Assembly: GCA_900552445.1 (NCBI GenBank)
Contig: URZS01000036.1
Location: 1-8,213 of the forward strand
Origin: an uncultured Veillonella sp.
Lineage (GTDB): Bacteria; Bacillota; Negativicutes; Veillonellales; Veillonellaceae
DNA length: 8,213 bases
Reading direction: 5' to 3'
Made by a program: the position numbers and the translations under genes. A model generated the notes under the pieces. The model searched no databases, had not been told where the DNA came from, and saw nothing but the letters and a program-made list of their open reading frames with translations. Shown here one piece after another: positions 1 to 7,415 of this stretch; within the stretch, counting starts at the first letter, position 1; every line of letters starts with the position of its first letter.

Positions 1-1566
1 CCTCTGGGAAAGGGAGAACGGCCTTTAGTGGGAACAGACCAGTGGATGTACCATTCCCGCCTCTATGCGGCAGCCAGCTTTGTAAAAACCCAGGACAATC
101 TGGATCTGATCCAGCTCAATTCCTTTGGCTGCGGTCTGGACGCCGTTACCACAGACCAGGTTTCCGACATCCTCACACGGTCCGGAAAGCTTTACACTGT
201 GCTTAAAATCGACGAGGTGAATAACCTTGGCTCTGCCCGCATCCGGATCCGCTCCCTCATTGCGGCCATCCGTGTAAGAGACCAGCGCCATTATGAGCGC
301 AAGATCATTTCCAGCGCCTATAACCGCGTGGTATTTACAAAGGAAATGAAGAAGGACTACACCCTTCTCTGCCCCCAGATGTCGCCCATCCACTTTGATC
401 TGGTAGAGCCCGCGATCCGGGCCTTTGGCTACAATATCGAAATCCTTCAGAACCACAATAAAAATGCAGTAGATGTGGGGCTTCGCTATGTGAATAACGA
501 CGCCTGCTATCCCTCTCTCATCGTCATTGGGCAGATCATGGATGCACTTCTGTCCGGAAAATACGATTTAAACCGTACAGCCATCTTTATGACCCAGACC
601 GGAGGCGGATGCCGCGCCTCCAACTACATAGGCTATATCCGCCGTGCCCTTGAAAAAGCCGGCATGAGCCAGATTCCTGTGGTTTCCATCAATGCAAACG
701 GCATGGAAACCAATCCGGGCTTTTCCATCACCCTTCCTCTGCTTACAAAGGCTATGCAGGCGGTGGTATACGGCGATATCTTTATGCGGGTTCTCTACGC
801 GACCCGACCTTATGAAGCAGTTCCGGGAAGCGCAGATGCGCTCCATGAAAAATGGAAGAAAAAATGTATTGCATTCGTACAGAAAAAGCATCCTGGCAGA
901 CGTGAATTCAACAAAATGTGCAAGGAGATCATTGAGGGCTTTGACAATCTTCCGATGTTAGATATCCAAAAGCCGCGTGTTGGAATCGTTGGTGAGATTC
1001 TTGTAAAATTCCTTCCTGCAGCAAACAACTATCTTGTAGAGCTGTTGGAACAAGAAGGTGCCGAAGCAGTCGTTCCTGATCTGCTGGATTTCTTCTTATA
1101 CTGTTTCTACAATAGTAACTTCAAAGCAGAAAAACTGGGCATGAAAAAAGCAACTGCCTACAAGGCAAACTTGGGAATCAAAGCACTGGAATGGTTCCGC
1201 GCCCCTGCCGCAAAAGCATTTGCGCAAAGTAAGCACTTTGATCCGCCGGCGAAGATTACAGACCTTGCAGATATGGCAAAAGATATTGTTTCTCTCGGAA
1301 ATCAGACCGGAGAAGGCTGGTTCTTAACCGGAGAGATGTTGGAACTCATTCATAACGGCACGACAAACATTGTCTGCACCCAGCCATTTGCCTGCCTTCC
1401 AAACCATGTTGTCGGAAAAGGCGTGATTAAAGAACTGAGACGGCGTTATCCGCTCGCAAACGTCGTTGCCATCGACTACGATCCTGGCGCAAGCGAAGTA
1501 AACCAGTTGAATCGTATCAAATTGATGCTGTCAACTGCAAATAAAAACTTAAGCAAAAACAACTAA
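1..1566 (+). CDS. 2-hydroxyacyl-CoA dehydratase activase-related protein, C-terminal part (5' end outside window)
   Basis: The reading frame is open from the first base to TAA at 1564-1566, giving 521 residues. A GTG at 28 is in frame but has no ribosome binding site and falls mid-domain, so the gene starts upstream. I recognise the C-terminal part of the very large (about 1400-residue) clostridial proteins that join a BadF/BcrA-type ATPase activase to DUF2229 and 2-hydroxyglutaryl-CoA dehydratase-like regions. In the family, the activase uses ATP to drive an electron from a [4Fe-4S] cluster into a dehydratase; the role of this fused form is not settled. Visible motifs are [10 protein letters not shown] near residues 11-20, cysteines in FGCGLD (44), NDACYPS (169), TGGGCR (204) and [12 protein letters not shown] (459 and 465), and the ending [19 protein letters not shown]. 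The cysteines could bind an iron-sulfur cluster; that is inference. The ATPase part is not in the window. No signal peptide or membrane segment is visible, so it is probably cytoplasmic. Codon use shifts near base 800. Confidence 0.85.
   Translation, partial: PLGKGERPLVGTDQWMYHSRLYAAASFVKTQDNLDLIQLNSFGCGLDAVTTDQVSDILTRSGKLYTVLKIDEVNNLGSARIRIRSLIAAIRVRDQRHYERKIISSAYNRVVFTKEMKKDYTLLCPQMSPIHFDLVEPAIRAFGYNIEILQNHNKNAVDVGLRYVNNDACYPSLIVIGQIMDALLSGKYDLNRTAIFMTQTGGGCRASNYIGYIRRALEKAGMSQIPVVSINANGMETNPGFSITLPLLTKAMQAVVYGDIFMRVLYATRPYEAVPGSADALHEKWKKKCIAFVQKKHPGRREFNKMCKEIIEGFDNLPMLDIQKPRVGIVGEILVKFLPAANNYLVELLEQEGAEAVVPDLLDFFLYCFYNSNFKAEKLGMKKATAYKANLGIKALEWFRAPAAKAFAQSKHFDPPAKITDLADMAKDIVSLGNQTGEGWFLTGEMLELIHNGTTNIVCTQPFACLPNHVVGKGVIKELRRRYPLANVVAIDYDPGASEVNQLNRIKLMLSTANKNLSKNN
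790..870. other. Composition shift inside the activase-related gene
   Basis: Left of here the gene prefers GC-ending codons (GCC, GAC, TCC, CAG, ATC). Right of here GCA, GAT, TCT, GAA and CAA become common. Hand counts give 129 G+C of 240 in bases 1-240 (54%) and 107 of 240 in four sampled lines between 901 and 1320 (45%). The change falls around the conserved [12 protein letters not shown] stretch, and the reading frame stays intact. It could be a recombination or assembly join, or ordinary variation within a long gene. Confidence 0.4.
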
Positions 1567-1597
1567 TAGGATTCCAAAGGAATTTCCTCTAATTCAA

Positions 1598-1639
1598 AAA
1601 AGACCTTGCCAAAGCTTCACGCTCCATGCAAGGTCTTTT
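1598..1639. terminator. Bidirectional intrinsic terminator between the convergent genes
   Basis: A perfect 12-bp stem pairs AAAAGACCTTGC (1598-1609) with GCAAGGTCTTTT (1628-1639) across an 18-base loop that may itself fold through AGC/GCT. The plus-strand transcript ends the stem in TTTT. The minus-strand transcript ends it in TTTTTT, because the A run extends from 1596 to 1601. It lies 31 bp after the activase-related stop and 13 bp after the gpmI stop, so it can end both transcripts. A weaker 5-bp hairpin (1571-1583, ATTCC-AAA-GGAAT) precedes it and may be incidental. Confidence 0.88.
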
Positions 1640-1652
1640 ATGTTCTCTATAA

Positions 1653-3176
1653 TTATTTCACAAGAAGTGATGTTCCTGTCATTTCTTTTGGTTGTTCCAT
1701 TCCCATTAATTCAATCAATGTCGGAGCAATATCTGCCAGACATCCGCCTTCTCTTAATTTGTATGCAGGATCTGCATTTACTAAGATAAACGGAACCGGA
1801 TTTGTTGTATGAGCTGTAAATGGCTCTCCTGTCTCATAGTCCACCAATTGCTCTGCATTTCCGTGGTCTGCACAAATAAACATCTGTCCGTCTACTTCTT
1901 TGATTGCTTCAACAGCTCTTCCCACACATGAGTCCACTGCTTCAATTGCCTTAATTGCTGCATTTTCTACACCAGTGTGTCCTACCATATCCGGATTTGC
2001 AAAGTTGATAATGATCACATCATACTTCTCAGATTTGATTGCATCTACTAACTTGTCGCACACTTCAAATGCGCTCATCTCAGGCTGTAAGTCATATGTA
2101 GCAACCTTTGGAGATTTCACCAAAATACGGTCTTCTCCCTTATTTGGCTCCTCGACACCGCCGTTGAAGAAGAATGTAACATGTGCATATTTCTCTGTTT
2201 CAGCAATGCGTAATTGACGATAACCACCAGTGCTTAGCACTTCACCTAATGTATCAGATAAGGTATCTTTTTCATATACGATATGAACTGGCAACCCATC
2301 TTCGTACTTGGTCATAGTCGCCATATACAAGGATAGTTGTTTTCGTTTAAAGCCATCAAAGTCAGGCAATACTAAAGCTTTTGTAAGCTCTCGACCACGG
2401 TCTGGACGGAAATTACAGAAGATAACTGCATCTCCATCTTTGATAGTCCCTTCAGCATCAATTACTGTAGGAAGAACAAACTCATCCGCTGCATCTTTGT
2501 CGTAGGACTGCTGTACTGCTTCACAAGCAGTTTTTGCTGTTTCGCCTTGACCGTTTACAATAGCATTGTATGCCAACTCAACACGGTCCCATCGATTATC
2601 GCGATCCATAGCATAGTAACGACCGCTCACGGTAGCAATCTTGCCACAGTTTAGCTCTCCCATATACGCTTCTAAGTCCTTTAAATAGCCTTGCGCACAT
2701 TGAGGAGCTACGTCACGACCATCTAGCAATGCATGTACATAAACGCGCTCAATACCATGATCATGAGCCCCTTTAATAACTGCCTTAATGTGTTCTAAAG
2801 AGCAATGTACATTACCATCTGAAACTAAACCAATCAGATGTAAGCTTTGTTTTTTACCGACTTCGTATAGTTCCTTTATAACAGGGCGATTATAAAACTC
2901 ACCAGATTCAACGTCTTTAGTAATACGAGTTAAATCTTGATACACGATACGCCCAGAGCCAAGGTTTAAATGGCCGACTTCAGAATTCCCCATTTGACCT
3001 TCTGGAAGGCCTACCGCAAGCCCTGATGCTTCCAATTTTGTATGTGGATACGTATCCCATAATTGATTAAAACAGAGCGGCTTCGCCTGTACTACAGCAT
3101 TGGTTGTATCTGATTGATCCCCCATGCCAAAGCCATCTAAGATGACTAGCATTACGGGAGCCTCTAATTTAGCCAT
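1653..3176 (-). CDS. gpmI: 2,3-bisphosphoglycerate-independent phosphoglycerate mutase
   Basis: This cytoplasmic Mn-dependent enzyme of the alkaline phosphatase superfamily interconverts 3- and 2-phosphoglycerate. I chose the ATG at 3176 (507 residues, MAKLEAPVML) over the in-frame ATG at 3188, because GAGG at 3183-3186 sits 6 bases before it and the family starts close to the LDGFG motif. The length fits the usual 505-515. Visible landmarks are LDGFG (metal Asp14), MGNSEVGH (phosphoserine Ser65), LLDGRD, RYYAMDRDNRWDR, FRPDR, HVTFFFNGG (332-340), FANPDMVGHTG, CADHGNAEQ and TAHTTNPVP. All expected metal-binding and catalytic motifs are present, so the product should be active. It is the last gene of the operon, 13 bp after tpiA, and ends at a terminator, with no eno following. 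The gene is a mosaic: upstream of about 2215 I count GGA for 2 of 31 glycines and no AGA arginines, while downstream of about 2155 GGA serves 9 of 11 glycines and AGA appears twice. Confidence 0.95.
   Translation of the reverse strand: MAKLEAPVMLVILDGFGMGDQSDTTNAVVQAKPLCFNQLWDTYPHTKLEASGLAVGLPEGQMGNSEVGHLNLGSGRIVYQDLTRITKDVESGEFYNRPVIKELYEVGKKQSLHLIGLVSDGNVHCSLEHIKAVIKGAHDHGIERVYVHALLDGRDVAPQCAQGYLKDLEAYMGELNCGKIATVSGRYYAMDRDNRWDRVELAYNAIVNGQGETAKTACEAVQQSYDKDAADEFVLPTVIDAEGTIKDGDAVIFCNFRPDRGRELTKALVLPDFDGFKRKQLSLYMATMTKYEDGLPVHIVYEKDTLSDTLGEVLSTGGYRQLRIAETEKYAHVTFFFNGGVEEPNKGEDRILVKSPKVATYDLQPEMSAFEVCDKLVDAIKSEKYDVIIINFANPDMVGHTGVENAAIKAIEAVDSCVGRAVEAIKEVDGQMFICADHGNAEQLVDYETGEPFTAHTTNPVPFILVNADPAYKLREGGCLADIAPTLIELMGMEQPKEMTGTSLLVK
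2155..2215. other. Probable join between two genomic sources inside gpmI
   Basis: Reading gpmI 5' to 3' on the minus strand, glycine codons change from GGT/GGC/GGG to GGA within this interval. It encodes the very conserved RIAETEKYAHVTFFFNGG stretch (about residues 323-340). Such a stretch is where homologous recombination or a short-overlap assembly error could join two related genes without breaking the frame. The side toward the terminator reads to me as Lachnospiraceae-like and the operon side as Veillonella-like; that assignment is from memory. The exact breakpoint cannot be fixed from one sequence. Confidence 0.65.
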
Positions 3177-3189
3177 TTCTAACCTCATA

Positions 3190-3960
3190 TTAAGCGCTTA
3201 CTTGATTCGCCGCTTTAATAATATCAATAAATTCATCAACCACTAGGGATGCACCGCCTACAAGAGCACCGTCAATATTTGGTTCCCCTAGAATTTCTAG
3301 TGCATTTTCAGATTTAACGCTACCGCCATACTGGATACGCACGGCATCAGCGGCTTCATCATCATATAAAGAACGAATGTAATCGCGAATTGCTTTACAT
3401 ACCTCTTCAGCTTGATCCGCTGTTGCGGTCTTGCCAGTGCCGATCGCCCAAATTGGTTCGTACGCAATAATGAGTTGACTTACTTGTTCTTTAGGAATAT
3501 CAGCCAAAGCTCCTTTAAGTTGAGACGTAATCCAATCAATCGTATGACCGGCTTCGCGTTGTTCTAAACTTTCACCAACACAGACAATAGGGTTCAAATT
3601 ATGATGGAATGCACTCTTAATTTTGGCATTTACCGTTTCATCTGTTTCGCCATAATATTCACGGCGCTCAGAATGACCGATAATGACATAATTAACGCCT
3701 ACCTCTGTAAGCATAAGTGGTGAAATTTCACCAGTGAATGCACCAGCATCATGATAATCCATAGTTTGTGCGCCTACCTCAATCGCTGTGTTACGCGTCA
3801 GCGCTACAGCACGCTCAATAGCTGTGAAAGGCGGGCAAACAACTACATCACAGGATAATTCCATATCTTGTAACACGCTGTTAAACGCTTCGATCAGAAT
3901 TGATCCAGACGCGATGGTGCCATTCATTTTCCAATTTCCTGCAATAATAGGTTTTCTCAT
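3190..3960 (-). CDS. tpiA: Triose-phosphate isomerase
   Basis: TpiA interconverts dihydroxyacetone phosphate and glyceraldehyde 3-phosphate in the cytoplasm, normally as a dimer of TIM barrels. With the start at 3960 the product has 256 residues (MRKPIIAGNWKMN), a typical length. A longer frame from 3984 would add eight residues foreign to the family and overlap pgk, so I rejected it. The ATG at 3960 has GAGG at 3967-3970, 6 bases upstream, embedded in the last codons of pgk. Catalytic residues are all visible: Asn9 and Lys11 in GNWKMN, His96 in IGHSERR, and Glu168 in AYEPIWAIGTGKT (phosphate loop follows), plus YGGSV (211-215) and GALVGGASL (231-239). One small deviation is GAQT at 63-66 where GAQN is usual. 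Only one base separates the pgk stop from this start, which implies translational coupling. gpmI follows 13 bp downstream. Confidence 0.97.
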   Translation of the reverse strand: MRKPIIAGNWKMNGTIASGSILIEAFNSVLQDMELSCDVVVCPPFTAIERAVALTRNTAIEVGAQTMDYHDAGAFTGEISPLMLTEVGVNYVIIGHSERREYYGETDETVNAKIKSAFHHNLNPIVCVGESLEQREAGHTIDWITSQLKGALADIPKEQVSQLIIAYEPIWAIGTGKTATADQAEEVCKAIRDYIRSLYDDEAADAVRIQYGGSVKSENALEILGEPNIDGALVGGASLVVDEFIDIIKAANQVSA

Positions 3961-3961
3961 A

Positions 3962-5140
3962 TTATGCCTCAGACAATGCAGCAATACCTGGTAGGATTTT
4001 GCCTTCTAGGAATTCTAAAGATGCACCACCACCTGTGGAGATATGGCTAATTTTATCTGCTAAGCCACTTTTTTCAATGGCTGCTACAGAGTCGCCACCG
4101 CCAACGATAGTCATCGCATCAGATTCAGCTACAGCTTTCGCTACTGCATTCGTACCAGCTGCAAAGTTTTCCATTTCAAATACGCCCATAGGACCATTCC
4201 AAATAATAGTCTTCATTGGCGCCAATGCCTCTACATAGAGTTCACGAGTCTTAGGACCAATATCTAACACCATCCAGCCGTCTTCGATTTGATCGACGTC
4301 AACGATTTTAGTATTTGCATCATTGCTGAAAGCATCTGCTACTACAGCATCGATAGGTGTTAACAATTTAGCTCCCGCTACGCGAGCTTCCATAACTAGG
4401 TCTGTGGCGATAGCTTCTTGACCTTCTTCAAATAAGGAGCTACCAATATTGCAACCTTGTGCTTTAATGAACGCGTTAGCCATACCGCCACCGATAATCA
4501 TTACATCAACTTTAGGCAAAAGGTTAGAAATAACAGAGATTTTATCCGTTACTTTTGCACCGCCAATGATTGCCGCCATAGGTGTTTTTGGATGTACAAC
4601 AGCTGCACTTAATGCATCGATTTCTTTTTTGAGCAAGAAGCCTGCAGCCATAGGTATATAATCAGCAATGCCAACTACAGATGCTGCATTACGGTGAGAT
4701 ACACCGAACGCATCGTTGATAGCTACATCCGCAAGAGACGCCAATTGTTTAGCAAACTCAGGATCGTTTTTAGTTTCTTCGTTGTGATAACGTAAGTTTT
4801 CAAGCATTAATACATCGCCAGGTTGCAATGCTTTTACGGTCTCTTCAACTTTAGGTCCAATGCAGTCATCTACGAATGCTACAGGTTTGTTGATAAGGTC
4901 AGATAAATGTTTAGCGCATGGTGCCAAAGACATTTCAGGCTTACGTTCCCCTTTTGGACGACCAAAGTGAGAAGCAAGGATAACCTTTGCACCTTGTTCT
5001 ACTAAATAGTTAATGGTAGGTAATGCACTACGAATACGAGTGTCATCAGTGATGACACCGTCTTTCATAGGAACATTAAAATCAACACGAACAAATACTG
5101 TTTTATTAGCTACTTGTAAACCTTCGATTGTTTGTTTCAT
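3962..5140 (-). CDS. pgk: Phosphoglycerate kinase
   Basis: Pgk transfers phosphate between 1,3-bisphosphoglycerate and ADP, giving 3-phosphoglycerate and ATP; it is a cytoplasmic two-domain monomer. I chose the ATG at 5140 (392 residues) rather than the adjacent TTG at 5143, because GGGAGG at 5146-5151 then sits 5 bases upstream; the family is usually 390-400 residues. The N-terminal substrate domain shows RVDFNVP (18-24), SHFGRPKG (57-64), ENLRYHNEE (114-122) and DAFGVSHR (143-150). The C-terminal nucleotide domain shows GGAKVTDK (193-200), GGGMANAF (217-224), WNGPMGVFE (314-322), GGGDS (347-351) and STGGGASLEFLEGK (368-381). Nothing key is missing. It starts 13 bp after gap, and its last codons carry the ribosome binding site for tpiA. 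Confidence 0.98.
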   Translation of the reverse strand: MKQTIEGLQVANKTVFVRVDFNVPMKDGVITDDTRIRSALPTINYLVEQGAKVILASHFGRPKGERKPEMSLAPCAKHLSDLINKPVAFVDDCIGPKVEETVKALQPGDVLMLENLRYHNEETKNDPEFAKQLASLADVAINDAFGVSHRNAASVVGIADYIPMAAGFLLKKEIDALSAAVVHPKTPMAAIIGGAKVTDKISVISNLLPKVDVMIIGGGMANAFIKAQGCNIGSSLFEEGQEAIATDLVMEARVAGAKLLTPIDAVVADAFSNDANTKIVDVDQIEDGWMVLDIGPKTRELYVEALAPMKTIIWNGPMGVFEMENFAAGTNAVAKAVAESDAMTIVGGGDSVAAIEKSGLADKISHISTGGGASLEFLEGKILPGIAALSEA

Positions 5141-5153
5141 CAAAGCCTCCCGA

Positions 5154-6164
5154 TTATAAGCCTTTGCTTGCTACGAATGCTGCCATGTCGATAAGACGTT
5201 CGGAGTAACCCCATTCGTTATCATACCAAGAAACGATTTTAACCATGTTGCCGTCCATAACCATTGTTAAATCAGCATCAACAATGGAGCTACGAGGGTC
5301 AGAACCGAAGTCACAAGATACTAATGGCACATCGGATACACCAAGGATACCTTTTAATTCGCCAGCGGCTGCTTTGCGGAATGCTTCGTTGATTTCTTCT
5401 TTAGTAGCTGGTTTTTCAAGTTCGCAAACAAGGTCTGTAGCAGATACGTCTGGAGTAGGAACGCGCAATGCGAAACCATCAAGTTTACCTTTCAATTGAG
5501 GTAATACCAAAGCTACAGCTTTAGCTGCACCAGTAGTTGTAGGGATGATGGACATAGCTGCTGCACGAGCACGGCGAGGGTCTTTATGACGCGCATCAAG
5601 AATTTTTTGGTCATTTGTATAGGAATGAATTGTAGTCATCATGCCGCGTTTGATACCGAATTCATCGCACAATACTTTAGCAAATGGAGCCAAGCAGTTA
5701 GTTGTACAAGATGCGTTGGAAATGATATGGTGTTTTGCAGGATCGTACATATCTTGGTTAACACCCATAACCATAGTTAAATCTTCGTTTTTACCAGGTG
5801 CAGAAATCAATACTTTTTTAACTGTAGGTTGTTCTAAATGAACTTTTGCTTCTTCTGCATCGCGGTATTTACCTGTACATTCGATTACGATTTCTACGCC
5901 TTCTTCAGACCAAGGCAATTTAGAAGCATCGCGGTCATGGAATACGCGGATTTTTTTACCATCAACATAAAGGTTGTCTTCATCGAATGTTACTTCGTTA
6001 GGAATTGTGCCATGTACAGAGTCGTATTTTAATAATAATGCAGTACCTTCATTATCACCAGTTGCATTAATTGCCACCACTTCTACGTCAGGATTATTAA
6101 TCGCTGCGCGAACTACACATTTACCGATACGACCAAAACCGTTAATACCAACTTTTACTGCCAT
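5154..6164 (-). CDS. gap: Type I glyceraldehyde-3-phosphate dehydrogenase
   Basis: Gap interconverts glyceraldehyde 3-phosphate plus phosphate and 1,3-bisphosphoglycerate using a nicotinamide cofactor; it is a cytoplasmic homotetramer. The 336-residue product has the usual length. The ATG at 6164 has AGGAGG at 6173-6178, 8 bases upstream. The N-terminal Rossmann domain shows GINGFGRIG (6-14). The catalytic domain shows ASCTTNC with nucleophile Cys153 and TTIHSYTND with His180, then RRARAAA, IIPTTTGAAKAV, and WYDNEWGYS near the end. Cofactor pocket: after strand 2 it reads INATGD, with Ala34 where NAD-preferring enzymes usually have Asp (Asp32 in the Bacillus stearothermophilus numbering). The later positions 187/188 are Ala191 and Arg192 (LDARHKD) instead of Leu-Pro. 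This resembles NADP-accepting GapB or chloroplast-type enzymes, so NADP(H) use is plausible but unproven. It is the first enzyme gene of the operon after cggR. Confidence 0.97.
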   Translation of the reverse strand: MAVKVGINGFGRIGKCVVRAAINNPDVEVVAINATGDNEGTALLLKYDSVHGTIPNEVTFDEDNLYVDGKKIRVFHDRDASKLPWSEEGVEIVIECTGKYRDAEEAKVHLEQPTVKKVLISAPGKNEDLTMVMGVNQDMYDPAKHHIISNASCTTNCLAPFAKVLCDEFGIKRGMMTTIHSYTNDQKILDARHKDPRRARAAAMSIIPTTTGAAKAVALVLPQLKGKLDGFALRVPTPDVSATDLVCELEKPATKEEINEAFRKAAAGELKGILGVSDVPLVSCDFGSDPRSSIVDADLTMVMDGNMVKIVSWYDNEWGYSERLIDMAAFVASKGL

Positions 6165-6231
6165 TGTTAGATCCTCCTAATAACAAAAATTCTAACCAAA
6201 TTCAAACTAAAATTTATAACTACTCATTCGC
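6165..6231 (-). other. AT-rich cggR-gap spacer
   Basis: This 67-bp spacer is the longest gap inside the operon. It carries the strong gap ribosome binding site (AGGAGG, 6173-6178) and no terminator hairpin, so read-through from cggR is expected. In B. subtilis the cggR-gapA transcript is cleaved near this boundary so that gapA mRNA outlasts cggR mRNA; whether this spacer is cleaved cannot be told from sequence. I see no convincing internal promoter. Confidence 0.4.
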
Positions 6232-7257
6232 CTATAAGGCAGAAATTTGTAACAATTGACGCATACCTTCGGCGGCTTGCTCATCAATGATGAGTATACC
6301 TTTCTGGCAAGCTCGCATCACGCCTATAATGGCGCTCGCCTTCTCTTGTCCACCTGCTACGGCAATGACATTAGGCACCTTTGCTACATCAGGCAAGGAT
6401 AAACCAATATTATTAGTGGAATAAATCAACTTGCCATCCATATCACAATATTGTCCCAGTGCCTCACCTACAGCATGATTATCTACCAATTTCTTACGCA
6501 CATCATCAGCAATATGACGCTGATCAGCCATGCGCATGGCCGTACCAATACCAAACAACAATACGTCAGTTCTACTTATGAGGTCCCCAATTTCCTTGAT
6601 TTGCGGTTCACAAGTCATGAGCATATGCAATGAGTCTTGTGAAAGCCCATCAGGTAAATGAAGCATCTTGTAAGTCCCACGAAGTCGTTCAGCCAGTACA
6701 GAAGCGATGACATTAGCTTGGTATTCCACTACCGCACCAACACCACCACGAGCAGGTACTACAGTAGGATTAAATGGTAAAATCGGCATTTCTTCTGCTA
6801 CTGCTGCCATGGTGCTGCCACCACTAATAGCCACTACTGAATCAGGCTCTAATAACTCCTGTAATAGTTTTGCTGCAGCAAAGCCCAGCTTTTTAACCAT
6901 TAACGTTCCTTCTGTAGGTGTAATGATAACCCTATCGATGGAAAGTGCTTCCGTCAATCGGTTTTCTAGTTCGTTAATACGATCTAGTTCGTTTAAAAAA
7001 TTTCGTAACTTCGGAACAATTGCTTGCCCCTCGTCAGTGAGAAAAATCCCCGGTTTATAAATGTCTACTAGACCATTTGCACGCATCAGCTCAATATGAC
7101 TTCGTACGGTTCGCTCTGGAAGGTCCGTCGCTGTAGCTAAAGTCCTGCGGCCTATAGGCGCTTCATAAACAAGGTGGTTTAGTATCTTGTATCGCTCCTT
7201 TAATACGCTAACGATTTCAGGAACAATACGTTCACATATCATTAGAAACTCGTTCAT
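6232..7257 (-). CDS. cggR: Central glycolytic genes regulator, SorC-family repressor
   Basis: This 341-residue protein has the SorC/DeoR-like plan of CggR: an N-terminal winged helix (about 22-78) and a C-terminal sugar-phosphate-binding domain of the NagB/isomerase fold (about 95-341). The recognition helix lies around LPERTVRSHIELM (46-58). Effector-domain landmarks are ISGGSTM (144-150), PARGGVGAVVEYQAN (168-182), LLFGIGTAMRM (233-243) and VAGGQEKASAI (300-310). In B. subtilis, CggR represses its own operon and is relieved by fructose 1,6-bisphosphate; similar control here is inferred from homology, gene order and the matching operator just upstream. The ATG at 7257 has AGGAGG at 7264-7269, 6 bases upstream. 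It is the first gene of the cggR-gap-pgk-tpiA-gpmI cluster. Other SorC members regulate sugar or deoxynucleoside genes, but the context favours CggR strongly. Confidence 0.95.
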   Translation of the reverse strand: MNEFLMICERIVPEIVSVLKERYKILNHLVYEAPIGRRTLATATDLPERTVRSHIELMRANGLVDIYKPGIFLTDEGQAIVPKLRNFLNELDRINELENRLTEALSIDRVIITPTEGTLMVKKLGFAAAKLLQELLEPDSVVAISGGSTMAAVAEEMPILPFNPTVVPARGGVGAVVEYQANVIASVLAERLRGTYKMLHLPDGLSQDSLHMLMTCEPQIKEIGDLISRTDVLLFGIGTAMRMADQRHIADDVRKKLVDNHAVGEALGQYCDMDGKLIYSTNNIGLSLPDVAKVPNVIAVAGGQEKASAIIGVMRACQKGILIIDEQAAEGMRQLLQISAL

Positions 7258-7290
7258 CGGGTCCCTCCTTTACCCGTTGGGATTATATGA

Positions 7291-7326
7291 ATCGTTTTTC
7301 GTCCCATGTGAACAAAATTCGTCCCA
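7291..7326 (-). promoter_or_regulatory. Predicted CggR operator (tandem TGGGAC repeats)
   Basis: On the minus strand two copies of TGGGAC (7326-7321 and 7306-7301) begin exactly 20 bp apart. The full layout is TGGGAC-N6-TGTT-N4-TGGGAC-N6-CGAT. The B. subtilis CggR operator is CGGGAC-N6-TGTC-N4-CGGGAC-N6-TGTC, so the spacing is identical, both CGGGAC elements match at 5 of 6 bases, the first TGTC at 3 of 4, and the last is weak. The repeat extends to TGGGACGAA. The site lies about 21 bp above the cggR ribosome binding site and downstream of the predicted promoter, which suits a roadblock-type repressor. Confidence 0.82.
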
Positions 7327-7356
7327 CCTAAAATAAAAAAATACCTTTACACATTT

Positions 7357-7385
7357 ATTTTATACCCTATGTGAATTTTATTCAA
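7357..7385 (-). promoter_or_regulatory. Predicted sigma-A-type promoter of the cggR operon
   Basis: The minus strand reads TTGAAT (7385-7380), a 17-bp spacer, then TAAAAT (7362-7357). The -35 matches consensus at 4 of 6 and the -10 at 5 of 6, with ideal spacing. Transcription would start near 7350, just before the operator. A perfect TATAAT also lies at 7287-7282 but has no good -35 at 16-18 bp; it could be a second promoter overlapping the operator. Confidence 0.55.
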
Positions 7386-7391
7386 CCCTAA

Positions 7392-7415
7392 ATAGCAGAA
7401 AACATAGCAGAAAAC
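7392..7415. repeat. Perfect tandem duplication of a 12-mer
   Basis: ATAGCAGAAAAC occurs twice back to back (7392-7403 and 7404-7415). On the upp transcript this reads GTTTTCTGCTAT twice, directly after the terminator stem, so the short U-run is duplicated. The second copy overlaps the end of the stem by 4 bases. Confidence 0.9.

Noticed and set aside
28..30. GTG as the start of the plus-strand gene
   Set aside because: The frame stays open to base 1 with family-like sequence, and no ribosome binding site precedes the GTG.
25..456. Open frame of 143 codons on the minus strand
   Set aside because: It lies wholly opposite the activase-related gene, has no family resemblance, and is a shadow of a GC-biased real gene.
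3191..3200. TAAGCGCTTA perfect palindrome
   Set aside because: It overlaps the tpiA stop codon, is only 10 bp with no loop, and such palindromes occur by chance.
3961..3984. Longer tpiA start overlapping pgk
   Set aside because: The extra eight residues do not match the family, and the GAGG site favours the ATG at 3960.
7282..7287. Perfect TATAAT on the minus strand as the main cggR promoter
   Set aside because: No acceptable -35 at 16-18 bp; the upstream TTGAAT-N17-TAAAAT pair is better, so this is kept only as an alternative.
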